NCBI GenBank assembly: GCA_016801885.1
Contig: CM028888.1
Location: 1,658,501 to 1,722,500, forward strand
Length of the DNA: 64,000 nt
Direction of reading: 5' to 3'
DNA from: Toxotes chatareus
Taxonomy: Eukaryota > Chordata > Actinopteri > Toxotidae
Shown here: piece by piece, positions 13,770 to 25,075 of the stretch
Layout: the number at the start of each line of letters is the position of its first letter
How positions within the stretch are numbered: position 1 is the stretch's first letter
Translations under genes and position numbers: made by a program
Notes under the pieces: model-generated
The model's database searches: none
Seen by the model: only the letters and a program-made list of their open reading frames with translations
What the model was told of the DNA's origin: nothing

Positions 13770-14440
13770 AGTAACCTTCGTAACATGACAGTTTTTCATT
13801 CATGAATGATTCATTCAGCAGCCACATTCCCTTCAAGCTGATGTCAAGCCGACAGTCCTGGCACAAGCCAATCTGATTACTGGATGCTGATCTCAATAAT
13901 TCGGATGTACACACGTTTGCAAATTGGCCCAAATCTACGCAGAGAGTCAAAGAGACTGGAAGCGAAACAGCAAACTCCTGTGGGAGAACTGGGGACGAGG
14001 TCACGAATGACGGCGACGGTGGTGGCATTTACCCGCTAAACACTAGCGTCCATTTTAATGGCACTTCAGCAGATATGCTACTGCAACCGAGCACACACTC
14101 ACACGCAACACTGAGAAGTGGCTGTGAACAGAGAGCGGGTTCACTCGGAGGATACAGTTTATTAACGATGCAGAAGACTTCAGCAGATGACTCAGTGAGG
14201 GAAATAGATGGAGGGGAAGAAGGGAGAGGAAAGGAAGCTGCCTGGCATTGTTCCCTGTTTGCATTCAAACAACACGAACATGTCCGCCTCCTTGTGTGAA
14301 TTCCATGTCAGCCAGGGGATATGACAGGTCCTCTGATAGAGACATTGTGCTGCTGCGAGGGTGCATGGCAGTTTTTTATGATTTACGTGTTGTCTCTTCT
14401 CCCGAAAAAAAAAATAAAAGCTCAAATCAAATTGTCACTT
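13770..14440. promoter_or_regulatory. Candidate conserved noncoding element with palindrome
   Basis: The block has little simple repeat and few homopolymers. It contains the perfect 12-bp palindrome CATTCATGAATG at 13797-13808, directly followed by another ATTCATTC. Overlapping frames of 60-86 codons on both strands reflect a low stop-codon density and do not resemble known proteins. It could be an enhancer, but that is inferred from texture only. Confidence 0.25.
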
Positions 14441-14699
14441 GAGCAACAGAAAACCGGCATAAGTGATGTGCTGAGCAGTGTCACTGTCAACCAGCACCTG
14501 TAGCTCAGACTCTTAAGTACCTCGGGGCTCACGTGATAAACAAACAAACGAAGACACGCGCCAGGTTGTGTGACATTCCCCTGCAACGCTGATGGAAGAT
14601 AACAGCAGAGCCGATTAATATTTCAGCCATAAGCAGCACGAGTGTGGTGGGATATTATGAAGTTGTGAAGACATAAATTCAGTCAAAGCACTTTTGCAC

Positions 14700-15530
14700 A
14701 TTCTTTGCTCTCTGTAACACCGCCCACAACGGTTTGGCCCTCTGCAGTTAGCATGAAATTTATTGCACCGAGAGAGAAGCAGCCGCTGAAACAGCAACAG
14801 TTGCTGATTTTTATGACCTCAGTGTCCTTTGCTTATAAAGTCCAGTTGTGCTTAATTAGTCGCCTTTTGGATTTTTGTGTTTCTAAAACATTTAGTAACA
14901 ATCCGACCCCTCCCATGCAACAAAAAGCAGAAATCGAACCTGACTCTGGAGCTCAGCACATTATCATATATTCAAACTACATCATTTTGTAAAACAAGCA
15001 TATTTATCACTCCCAACGGGCGAGAGCAAAATAAAGCTATTGGAAAACAACCTTCCCTTGAACCTTGGAGACTGAGCTGGGCACAGCTACTCTCTGCAGT
15101 GTTGAATATGAAATTCATTTCCCTGTTGGAGTACTGTTGTTTTTTTTTGACTGTAACAATGAGGAAAATACACAAACACACACAGAGAATCACACAACCA
15201 CCCCAGACGGCAGCTAAACCATGTTTTTGTTTGAAAATGAAATGTTGCTTCATCTCCCAGCAGGCCACACTGAAGATTTACAAATACAAATCCAACATAA
15301 TTAGTAAATCCAGAAATACTAACTTGTGCAGCAGCTCTGTGTTTCACGCACAAAATGGCACTGAGACCGGTTGTGGTCCGTTTAATTGCAGAGGATTATG
15401 GTTTCCACTAAAAGTCAACACTAAAAATAGACCGGTTGGGAATGACAGCATCAACAAGGATGAAAAACAAGGATTGGCTCTCCTGAATCAGCAAGCGTCC
15501 ACGATGCTGAAGGGGCTGACTGCCCTGTAG
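14700..15530. promoter_or_regulatory. Candidate conserved noncoding block with long chance frame
   Basis: A plus-strand frame of 217 codons (14877-15530) overlaps minus-strand frames of 98 and 88 codons. The plus-strand reading begins LKHLVTIRPLPC, is rich in Lys, Thr, Ser, Leu and Cys, and shows no domain, signal peptide or periodicity. No good acceptor precedes it and no poly(A) context follows it, so I do not call it a gene. The 14,700-14,950 part, with its GC-box-like CCGCCC and TAATTAG motifs, looks more like regulatory DNA. The frame length is somewhat more than expected by chance. Confidence 0.2.
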
Positions 15531-15889
15531 CTGAGTTTGACCTCTGACCTCTAAACAGGAATCAGGAGAATGTTGTAACCACATTATTCATTCAAATATG
15601 ACATTTTAATCCAACAGGATCTTTCTTTGCTGACGGTTTGTCCAAATGGAAATCAAAAAATTTCTCCTCCATTAGATTATAAAAAAAAAAAAAAAAACCA
15701 CGCTGCTGACTGGCTGACTGGAGCCTGGACGGACTGACGGGACAACGGAGTGTTTAGACTGAGAGTTTTCTGTCACAGCAGAGGAGATCTGGTCCTTCAG
15801 TCTGACACGGAGGCTGGGAGGACGTGTCAGTGCCGGCTAATGTCGGATAGCTTGTCGACTCTGCGGGGCCGGAGGGGCGCCTGCCAAGT

Positions 15890-16060
15890 GGAAGCTCGAC
15901 CTTGTCTAAAGGGGATCTTGTAGGGTCATTAGCTGAAATAATTGATTATTTATAGTCAGATCAGAGATGCCCTTGATAGCCAGCACTGGGGTGGACGATT
16001 GCGCAGCTGGCCTGTGGCCATGTATAAATCAAACTGTGTTTTCTTTATTTTTTTAATCAG
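15890..16060. promoter_or_regulatory. Candidate enhancer with homeodomain P2 palindrome
   Basis: TAATTGATTA at 15939-15948 has the TAAT-N2-ATTA form bound by paired-type homeodomain dimers. Nearby are GTCATTAGCTGAAA and TTATTTATAGTCAG, and a second AT-rich core lies near 16,050. The surrounding 170 bp are non-repetitive. Function is inferred from motif content only. Confidence 0.3.
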
Positions 16061-16344
16061 GGAAGGAGTCCCGAGCTGAATCCAGAAGTAGGAGGTGATG
16101 TTAATGATGCAAACAGATGTGGATTAAGCTGAGAGGGAGGCCCGAATTCACTGCTGGTCATCAGAAGCACAAATTGGTCACAGCATGCGCCAACACAGAA
16201 ACAAGTAAATAAACAAGTCATTTAACAAATACATCATTTTGTGATGCAGCCCCAACCAGTGCCTTTGGTTTCAGAACAACATGTTCAACAAATCAGATGG
16301 AATTACATTTTTCATAACTCTGTGCAGAGTGAGAGAACTTCTCT

Positions 16345-16761
16345 ATGGGACCAAAGCAGCGAACTCACTCAGCTCCCTTCACCACACTCTGCAGGGCTTC
16401 AGTGTCACAGTCACTGCAGCTGTGGTACCAAGTGTTAATGCAACACGTCCACTGTACGTCTGTAAAAGCTTGTTTGTGGGGCTGTAACTTGCTTCAGTTT
16501 ACTGAGAAGGTGCAGTCTCTGCTAGGCCTGGTGGTGTTCGTGGACCAGGTGAGTCTGTCTGACATCTGCACTCCAAAACGTCAGCTGGATGGTCTGCACC
16601 ATCTCTATGTACCATATATGTTCTGGAATGTTTCAGGTCCTGCAGCCCGCCCACACCCACCCCAGTGCTGCAATGTTCAAGTGTCTGCATACTTTTGGCC
16701 GACTGGTATGACCTGCTCCTCTCTCCTTCTCCTTTATTTTCTGTCATATTTCACTATTTAA
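16345..16761 (+). other. Unrecognised 138-codon frame with an embedded splice-like block
   Basis: The frame is not similar to any family I know. Inside it, CTTGCTTCAG at about 16,490-16,499 could act as a splice acceptor, and GACCAG followed by GTGAGT near 16,548 is a near-perfect donor. Between them 17 codons are open in the same frame (FTEKVQSLLGLVVFVDQ). The right end of the frame runs into sequence resembling a Tc1-like terminus, which argues that part of it is repeat-derived. The splice-like signals may be chance. Confidence 0.15.
16675..16708. mobile_element. Possible Tc1-like terminus
   Basis: The run GTGTCTGCATACTTTTGGCC, followed closely by a TA, resembles the terminal sequence of Tc1-like elements in fish. 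No partner inverted repeat was found within the neighbouring kilobase, so this would be a solo, degraded end. Confidence 0.3.
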
Positions 16762-17537
16762 AAAGAAGCAAAATTCCATTATAATAATCTACGCATCTGT
16801 GATCCTGCAGCAGTCGTCTGCGTGTGTCTGGCCTCCTGGTTTCACCCAGCTCATCATCATCGAACTGAAGACCAGAGAAAAAACCAGGAGAAGACAGAGT
16901 GGACGGGAGGCACCACGCTATCTCAGGCCTCAGCATGATTTTAAACGACACCATTAAATGAGGTCGTAATTCTCATTTTATCTGGGCCCACACGCGCGCT
17001 GAAATGATGACCTCCCGGAGCATACACAGACCGGACTCGACAAAGAGAGCCGGCGGGGGAGCCCAGAATTAATGCAGATAGCCAGAGGGTGCAGCTATTA
17101 GGGGGCAGAGACGGCCTATCCCAGCCTATCGTAGGTGAGGACCCCCCCCTCCAACAGCAGGATGTGGTTTGTGTTGGGTCGGGTTATTTCAGACAAGATG
17201 AATAAAACATCAGCTGGTTTCCACTGTGGGGCGAGTTGGAGCTGATCATGCCAGAGCCAAATTCAATGTCAAATAATGTCAGTAACACCAAGTCAACAGC
17301 TCTGACGGGTGTGCCAGTGAACAGTCCTGCTGACCATTCACTGCTGATGGCAAGTTCCTCGGTCTGTCTGTCTCTCTGTAACTTAAGAATATTTTCTTTA
17401 TCGATGAACCTATTTTTTCAATTAACCTACTAATCACAAAGTGTCCCAAATTCCCCAGATAGTGAAAAATGCTCATCACAAATCGACGCTTTCAAACATG
17501 CCAACATCAAGTGAAAATGTCTGTTTTTCAGTAGTGA

Positions 17538-17634
17538 TTTGGTGACCGGACTGTCTTTATGTCCAAATGCTGATGCATTCCCATCAGCCTCCGCTGTACG
17601 CTGCGCCTAGTGCTAATGTGCATGTCAGCAAATA
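17538..17634 (+). repeat. Fragment of fish interspersed repeat (copy B of a family seen three times)
   Basis: The segment CATTCCCATCAGCCTCCGC, then GTGCTAATGTGCATGTCAGC, matches in order the middle of the longer copy at 24,636-25,075 (ACATTTCCACCAGCCTCTG, then GTTAATTGGCAAATGTCAGC). It is a short, diverged fragment in the same orientation. Confidence 0.5.
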
Positions 17635-18047
17635 AGACACTAAATGACTACTTTAAATGTGTTTAACATGATCCGTTACACATCTGCATTCTTCACCGTG
17701 GCAACTAAAGCTCCAAAGCAAACTTTGGACCTAAACTTTTATCCATCTCACGATAGGTTGTCACTATCACAGCGTCACAGAGCTGCTATAGCTCGTGGGC
17801 TACCTCTGCTAGCTGGACTGCAATGCATTGTTAGCACTACCACTCCGGTATTGAATGACTCAGAGCACCTCTGGGTTGTTTTTCTCAGGCACTTGTTTTT
17901 AGAAGTGGACACACGCCCGTAGCACGTCTCGGCCTGAGGAGACAGAAGTTACTGCAGATAATTAAACTGTGACCTTTAACAGCAGACAGTCTGTTGATCT
18001 CACTGCTGCAAGGACGCCACATGAAAGGTGTATGAAAACACACACAT

Positions 18048-18055
18048 ACACACCT

Positions 18056-18086
<31 letters not shown>
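18048..18086. repeat. (CA)n microsatellite
   Basis: A run of CA units, preceded by imperfect CA-rich sequence. Confidence 0.9.
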
Positions 18087-18641
18087 GGTTCCCACATTTA
18101 TATGCATTCATACAAAAACATGCATACAGTTACCCATGAACACACACATGTACACACTGCAGTCCTCCCTTAGTCCTCTTCCTATTGTCTCCTGACAGCA
18201 TTTGTTCTTTTTTCCTGCCATTGTCTAACCTGTCAAGCCCTGCCAAAATATGTTTTCTGTCTCCCTGTGGCTCTGTGCACAGAGACGCTACCTTCCAATT
18301 ATCTGAAAAGAGAGGCAGACAGAAAACTGGGTTGATAAATCTGAGCAGCTTTTGACAGTGAAATGCTTCACAAGGTTATTCTGTTCATTTTCTCCTCGTT
18401 CCCTCCCTTCCTTTCCTTTCTCCCTCATGTATCATTTTCCCTGATCCTTCCTTGTGTGTCACATAACTCAACCTGTGGTCACCTGACCGCTCTTTTCAGC
18501 TCGGTGAGTCTGACGGTGTCAAAAAGACGACTGGGCTCTAATTACCAAGGCTGCAGCATCAGGTCCGTGTGTGTTTGTGAGTGTGGGTGTGTAACTCTAC
18601 ACTGATGTGAATGTGGGTGGTTTTATTTGTGTTTGCTTAAC

Positions 18642-18643
18642 GT

Positions 18644-18679
<36 letters not shown>
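18642..18679. repeat. (TG)n microsatellite
   Basis: About 18 TG units with one early interruption. Confidence 0.9.
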
Positions 18680-19068
18680 ATTTGTGCACACGTCTCAGGT
18701 CTGCCACTCCTGAGCGCTGTGCAGGGGAACAATGCCCCAGTGAAATGAACACAGCAATTAAGCTGGTGATGTGTTTGACTGTAATAAGAAAAGAAAAAAG
18801 AAAGCAAATCGATCCTGCATTGGCGTAAACTGATGCTAAAAATATGCCTTATTTAAACAGCAACTTAAGTATTACAAAGACTCATATGACAAAATAAATA
18901 AAATAAAATAAAAATATAAACAAAAATAAAAAACAAGACCATCCAAATTTAAACAAAACAATAAAGGGAAAATAAAACTGATCAGATGTAAATACTGAAA
19001 AGATGCAAAATGAAATGATTAATTCCCCACAAAAAAGTAAACTAGAATGGCACTGCATAGAGAACATT

Positions 19069-19290
19069 CCTCCACCAAGGCTAAAAATACACCTTATCAT
19101 CTTATCCAATCTCAAGGAAAGAGATAAAAGAAAAAAAAAAATCCTGGATTCCTGGAAAATATGACGGGTTCCCCCTGACCTGTGCCTCATCCCTCCACCA
19201 AGTTTGGTGCAAACTGATTCAGGACTTTTTGCATAATCCTCCTGACAAATGAACAAACAAACCACAAACAAACCAACAAACAGAAACAGT
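19069..19290 (+). mobile_element. MITE-like remnant of a common fish repeat
   Basis: The block starts with CCTCCACCAAGG. It later contains CCCTCCACCAAGTTTGGTGC, then TTTTTGCATAATCCTCCTGA, then a CAAA-rich stretch. From memory this is the recurrent fish repeat in which a CCTCCGCCAAGG terminal repeat, an 'ACCAAGTTTCATG' core and a 'TGCGTAATCCTGCTGACAAA' segment occur in this order. The right terminal repeat is not evident here because the copy passes into an unrelated LINE tail. Confidence 0.5.
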
Positions 19291-19328
19291 TTTATTATTC
19301 TATTGTTTGCAATATTATGCTCTTTTAA

Positions 19329-19396
19329 CCTTGTAGCACTTTGAGATTTGCTTTTAAATGAAAAGTGCACTATAAATAAAATGTATTATTATTATA
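19329..19396 (+). mobile_element. 3' tail of a LINE (L2/CR1-like)
   Basis: TTGTAGCACTTTGAGATTTG is followed by AAAAGTGCACTATAAATAAA and then repeated ATT units. This is the typical stem-loop plus microsatellite tail seen at the 3' end of L2/CR1-group LINEs and the SINEs that share their tails. No coding part is preserved upstream, so this is a very short 5'-truncated copy. Confidence 0.6.
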
Positions 19397-19879
19397 GGTG
19401 AAAAACAACCTCCCTGGTGTTAGCCACAAAATTAGAACAACTCAAAACAGCAATAATATAATAATGATAACTTCATTAACCTTTTTTCTTCTTTTTTTTA
19501 GCTGTGCAAGCAGAGACAGTTCAAATCAGAGCTGTGCCGTGACTGTTAACATTGCTATGATGTGTTGCATAATCACCAAAGCCCGTATGTCTCCTCAGAG
19601 GCTAAGCTAATAGTGGAGAGCATTTACAGGGTTTCAAATGATACCACCAGGGCCATGCTATCGCTTTCAAACCAATTGGGACATTTGCCAAAGCACCAGC
19701 AGCGAAGGTGCACTTTTCTCTCTGGCTAATGACCATAAAGTGAATATACATCTCCTCACCATCCCGACCACTAAATATGCAGCAAAAAAAAAAAACTTCT
19801 CCATCATGGTGGTAACCCACAGCAGAGATGATATAATGTGATCATAAAAATGTGGTGTGGTGAGAGGTGGAAACTCTCA

Positions 19880-20210
19880 CCTTTTTCCCATCAGTGATAA
19901 TTTGTTTTCCCCAGGAGGTCCCCCAGCCCCGGCTTTACCCGCCGCCTCGCCTGCTTGGCTCCCAGCGAGCGGCGGGGTGTGATGAGCGCAGAGCTCTGGT
20001 TCATATCCGTCATTGTAATGGTTTCTGTCCATATTGCGAGTCCTAGGGCCACTGACGAATGGGAAAGGAGTAATTTATTTACATTGCTTCCATTATCGTA
20101 TATTCTTGGTCCGGTCTTGTCTACAGTGAATACTGATTTGTGCTTCACGGCTTCTACAGGCTCCATATTTACATGCGTCTTCTCAACCTGCGGTTAAATC
20201 TGACAGTACA
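19880..20210. promoter_or_regulatory. Candidate conserved noncoding element, CpG-containing left part
   Basis: The left part (19,910-19,990) is GC-rich with several CpGs (CCCGCCGCCTCGCC and GCGAGCGGCGGGG). The right part changes to non-repetitive sequence with CGTCATTGTAATGG and TTTATTTACATTGC. The sharp composition change and the absence of repeats distinguish it from its surroundings. No matching open frame was found. Confidence 0.25.
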
Positions 20211-21977
20211 GGCCGAGCTGCTTAGTTATCGATTCATCCAGGAAACATGTATCACACAGTCCAGTTCTGACCCGAATTCTATTTAAACAAAAACACACAC
20301 TCCCTGGGTGTGACAGATGTTCAGAGCGTAAAGTGTATTATTCATACACCCCTCTGCAGGGTTTGGAGTCCCAACTAACAACTGCATGCTAATGCAATAA
20401 AGGGCATTAGACACAACAACACAAACAGCATAAATGGAAACAAAACAAAAACATTATGCAGCAATCAGCTTCACATTTTTTATTCAGAGCAGTTTCCAGG
20501 CTGCTCGTTTGTACGGTACAAGTAAAAGACCCTATTAAAAAGTTGTCTGAACACATTTCTCTAACCCACACACTGGGTTTGAAATCAAAAACAAACATGA
20601 AAGTTAGACTCAGAATGACCCCAAAACATGGTCGATGTTTCAGATCTACTTCTGAGATGATATGGTTTTTACTATAGATGTGTATAAACGTAGGGTTTGC
20701 ACGCTTCTGTTGCCACTTTGAAATTAGTAGATTAGATAAGACTTGTCTGGGGATAGAGAGGGGACTTTAGGCCACTGACTATATTCTGTCACTATGTGTG
20801 AATAAACTACTGTTGACTGTAAAATGGCTTTAGCTCTGTCCACAAAGTTTCCTGCATTCATACAGAACCCAGTGAACTCTACGACCTGTGCCAGTAGATT
20901 TCAGCCGACAGAGCAAACTGAGTCAAACAAGATCCGGACTGAATTTTACAAAGAGAAGAACAGTTTCCTGAAGGTCGTGACAGCTCTGTAAAGAGTCTGT
21001 AAACACATTGAAGCACAAGCTAACTGCACCTTAAAGCTGCAAACGTACACACACACACAGATAGAGATCAGATCACGGCCTTGATTATGCCTTCCACCAG
21101 TGAGAGGAATGAAAATACTAAAAACGCAGTTCTCGCAGAGTGAGGAGTGTTTAATAATACACAACAAGTCAGAAAAAACACTGCGTGTTTCCTGTCATTT
21201 AACCTTTAGCCCGCGGCAGTGGAGTGTGAGCAGGTGGCACAAAGAAGAGCACAAAGTGCCTGAGGAGGTTTATGGAGTTACAGACAGAGAGAGATGGAGG
21301 GAGCTGGAAAAGGTTTCAGCGTCTGACAGAAAACTTTAAAGCTACTTAAGATACATTTTACTGTTGTTGTTTTTTTTAGTACATAAACAAAACTCCAACA
21401 ACAAGTCTAATTTACCACAGATTAAACAATAAGTGGCTTAAACCAAATTAACCACTGAGAGACATTAAGATTTAGTGACTAAAGACTGGAGCAGATCCCA
21501 GTTTGCACTGAGTCCAACAAAAGGCTAAAGAGTTTTCATTTTCCAGAACAACCCACACAAACATTTCCTGACCTGAACTCGTATCAACAGGATGAGTTTT
21601 CAAACACTATAATGAAAATAAGCAGTGATTGTTTTCCTGTCCGCCATCATTAAGGTTCGGTTAGGTTTAGAACATACTGAGAACATGGACGGACAATGGA
21701 ATCGACCACTGGGTCAACTAAAGGATTTATTCACATTTTTCCTGTGACAAGCCTTTCCAGTGCAGTATGTCTTTGCCATCCTGACGTGTATATGTATATA
21801 CACCATTTAGGTGTGAGATGACCTGAAATACAGACATCAAGCATATCACAAATATAGACATAAAGCCCATCACAGCTGCCAACAAAAACATCTTAAAAGA
21901 GATGCAAGATGAGCTAAGCCTGCTGCAGACAAGACGTCTTCAGCAGCACTGAACCTCAGCTTTGTTGTTTCTTGCAG

Positions 21978-22054
21978 ACTGGCTGCTTCTCCGGCGCCTG
22001 TGGAGGCTACCTCCGCTGCAGGCGGCGCACTTTGAAGGCAGACAGCTCATCAAG
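21978..22054 (+). other. Candidate 77-bp internal exon
   Basis: The block is preceded by TTTGTTGTTTCTTGCAG, a strong splice acceptor with a pyrimidine tract, and followed by CATCAAG with GTGAGC, a strong donor. After two bases that would complete a codon, 25 codons are open (reading begins WLLLRRLWRLPPL) and the block ends in phase 0. It is clearly more GC-rich and CpG-rich than the flanks. I recognise no protein in it. Pairs of good splice signals at this spacing also occur by chance in 64 kb, so this could equally be an untranslated or lncRNA exon, or nothing. Confidence 0.25.
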
Positions 22055-22424
22055 GTGAGCGACAGGATGAGTGACAGGACCCGAACTTAACAAAATGAAG
22101 AGGAAGATGGCAGAACTTGTGTTATGCTTCCTGTCTCAAGGCGAGGTGTGTGCATATTGGAACTTAAATATATCCTGACTTTTTTTTTCAGATTTTCAAA
22201 GTAAGAGCCAATAATGTGGACAGGAAGACAGGAAAGAGAGATGAAGAGAAATTCAGGGGCGCTAGGGGAGGACATACGGCTAACAAAGAGAAAAAGAGAG
22301 TGACAGAAGGAAAGACAAGTAAAGACAGATGTGGACAAGCTCTATAAGGGAGAACTAAACAGAAAAAAATCTTTAGAGAAAACACAGGATTAATTAGATT
22401 TCCATTCTAGACTCAAGTAAACTG

Positions 22425-22450
22425 ACACACACACACACACACACACACAC
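22425..22450. repeat. (AC)n microsatellite
   Basis: Thirteen AC units without interruption. Confidence 0.9.
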
Positions 22451-24635
22451 CTCTTTCAGACTGACAACTCACCACTTAAGACGCATCCAAGTGCTGCTGC
22501 TTTCATAGTAGATGACTGAATCACCATGGATACAGGCTGCACAGTTGTCATGTAGTTCACACATGTTCAAAATTTCACACCAAAACGCTCAGTGGTTGTG
22601 ATAAACTGTTGGATACTTCCTCCACAATTCCACCACCCTAACCTCCAAAACTCTGAGAACAAAATGGCACTTCTGTTAGAAATAAACCAAACTGGCAGAA
22701 CAGAACTGTGGGCTAAAGGATGAACGTAACTTTACTGGAACCTAATCCTACATGTAATTTAATTATTGATTAAAACTGAGCTCACACTGGTTTGAAAGAG
22801 GAGGAGCTGCTTGTCTGGAGCAGCAGCACGAACGTTTAATGATGAAGAGCTGTTTCATGTTAACATTAGCTGACTGTTCCCAGAAAAACAAAAAAAAAAA
22901 AAAATCAAAGGGTTTTTTTTAAATGTTCTGTCTCATTTATTTCATGTAAAAATCCAGCTCTAATGTTTTGACATGTAACATGGTCTATTTTCTTTTTTTA
23001 TGATCTATTGTCTACAGTTAGCCTGGTATTCATCATAAAAACAAACAAACAAAAAAAACACTGCAAAAAAAATTACTAAAACAGGTCCAGGAAAATAAGA
23101 TACATGATCCACTTTGGTGGATTTTCTCTGCCGGCGAAGTCATTTGTTAAGCACAGAAACAGGCTATGGTTTTAACACACCTATAGCCTCATGCATCAGG
23201 CATGAACCGCTGACAGATTAATTTGCAAATCAGCTCTAGCCGGAGGACAAATGAAAGTCAGAAGCCATAACTCTTAACAAGTTTATTTTCTAACATCCAC
23301 CGAACAGGGCGCCAGTGTCATTGATGCTCTCTTCCTTTCTTCTATTACAGAACGCAACGTTTTTGAAGGAACAAAACCCACTTGAACACAGTGATGTCGG
23401 GCCAGACGGATCCCCTGCATTACAATTCTGCCTGCTGAATGAATTCACATGGAGCACTTTTTGTGATGTGAAACTTCTGATGCTGTTATCTACATTGGCA
23501 CTACCGTGTGCATAAAAGTCTCAGTTCTCTTCCTTAGGATTACAGCAGCCAGAAGAATGACTCTACTGCCCTTAACTACATCGAAACCTGTGTGTGTGCT
23601 GTATGAATGTATGTGTGCCTGCACATCGACAGCGGGGGTGGAAGTAACAAGCTGGTTTTTGTGTACTTGTATTTTTTTTTTTAATCTGTAATTACTCTCT
23701 TATTGAAGCATTTTAACTGAACATTTAAGTAGGAAAGACAAGTAAAGACAAAAGTCACATGATGAAGTTATGATTGACCACAACAAATGAAAAGAGCCAA
23801 TCAGCAGCTGCGGCAGAGAAGACGCTGCTGTAGATACAAAAAAAATAAAGGTGCCAGCTTCCTTAGTTAATCACTGATTTAATGCACCACCCGGTGAACA
23901 TGGTCCAAGTGTCCCAAATCAAACACACCTGCCGTGTTGTGTGACTAACAGGTGCATGCTGGTGCACACCGCGCTCTATAGACAGAAAAGCAACATTCAG
24001 TCCAACCTAAGCATGAACGTCCTCCATACCAACACTTTACTGTCTCCTTCACACGGAGCACTGATGGAAGATACTGACTGGAATCAACTCACTTTGGTTA
24101 ACAGTGGAGTCACCCACGTCGTAATCCCGCTCTGTTTGACAACACTGCATTAAAATAAAATCGGAGATGCTGGTCTGAAAAAACATCCAATGTAGGGCCC
24201 TGAGCATGAAAAGAACATTATATAACCATTTAATGTGGTGTAATGGATGATTCATAACCTTTTCCCATGGTTCAATTTCCTTTTTTGCACTATAATCTGT
24301 AAACCTGCTGTTTGCATGAAAATCTACAGCAAAGCAAAGCAAAGCAAACCCACTGCCAGTAAATGAAGGTGAGAATATTATCAGCCACATACAACAGATG
24401 CTCAAGTCAGCTGTAACTGGAAATTAGCAATTTGATGCAGTATTTTTTTGTTCCTAATGAATCTAAATGGACACTTGAGAAACATAATGCTCTGTTATGT
24501 TGAACTCTTTGGCTCTGGCCATGTTTCCCTCAGCCTGACTCCCCCACATCATCAGCATCACTCTGAATCACAGCCGAGGGTTTCTGAATGTTAGCATTAG
24601 CAACGTTTAGCGTTTTTTCATCCAAACATCACCTT

Positions 24636-25075
24636 CAGGTTGACATTTTGGGAATTCAGTAAAATATCTTGAAAACTACCGGATGAACTGCCATGAAATT
24701 TGGTAGATAGCAGTGATGCACAGAGAGTGAATCCTGCTGACTTTGTTAACCCCCAGACCTTTCTGCTACTGTCAGCATGAGGTTGACATTTATGGTTTTG
24801 AGTGAAATATCTTAATAACCATTAGATGGACAGGAATAACATTCCGTGCAAACATTCATGTCCCCCTCAGGAAAAACTGTAATAACCTCGGTGACCCCTT
24901 TATGACCAGATACCTGCACATCTAATGACATTTCCACCAGCCTCTGTTGTACTTTATGTTTAATGTTAATTGGCAAATGTCAGCATGCTACTAAATGCTT
25001 TATTGGTTAGCATTGTGATTGTGAACATGTTAGCGAGCTGGCATTAGCATTTAGCTCGGAGCACCGCTGTGTCTC
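24636..25075 (+). repeat. Interspersed fish repeat, longest copy (copy A)
   Basis: The sequence runs through GGTTGACATTT, AAAATATCTTGAAAACTACC, TGCCATGAAATTTGGTAGAT, CATTCATGTCCCCCTCAGGA, CCAGCCTCTGTTGTACTTTA and AACATGTTAGCGAGCTGGCA. I recognise this order from an abundant percomorph repeat of unassigned class, probably a non-autonomous DNA element. The first module is present twice: GGTTGACATTT followed by a '(A)AAATATCTT' segment occurs at about 24,638 and again at about 24,781, so this copy contains an internal duplication. Confidence 0.6.

Larger units (their letters stand above)
8111..17537. other. Noncoding region with candidate conserved blocks
   Basis: No gene was recognised. Homopolymer T or A runs occur near 8,120, 9,720, 10,270 and 15,680. 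Several blocks described separately (10,460-10,760, 13,770-14,440, 14,700-15,530 and 15,890-16,060) have a balanced, non-repetitive texture with homeodomain-type motifs. The rest shows no recognisable structure. Confidence 0.5.
17640..24635. other. Noncoding region with repeats, no gene recognised
   Basis: Apart from the microsatellites, the LINE tail, the MITE-like remnant, the candidate conserved block and the exon-like block listed separately, this stretch shows only unremarkable AT-rich sequence. Purine-rich low-complexity sequence occurs near 22,180-22,330 and homopolymer runs occur near 22,890 and 23,050. Confidence 0.5.

Noticed and set aside
18882..19370. 162-codon minus-strand frame with hydrophobic stretches
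   Set aside because: It covers A-rich sequence, the MITE-like remnant and the LINE tail. The hydrophobicity comes from T-rich codons.
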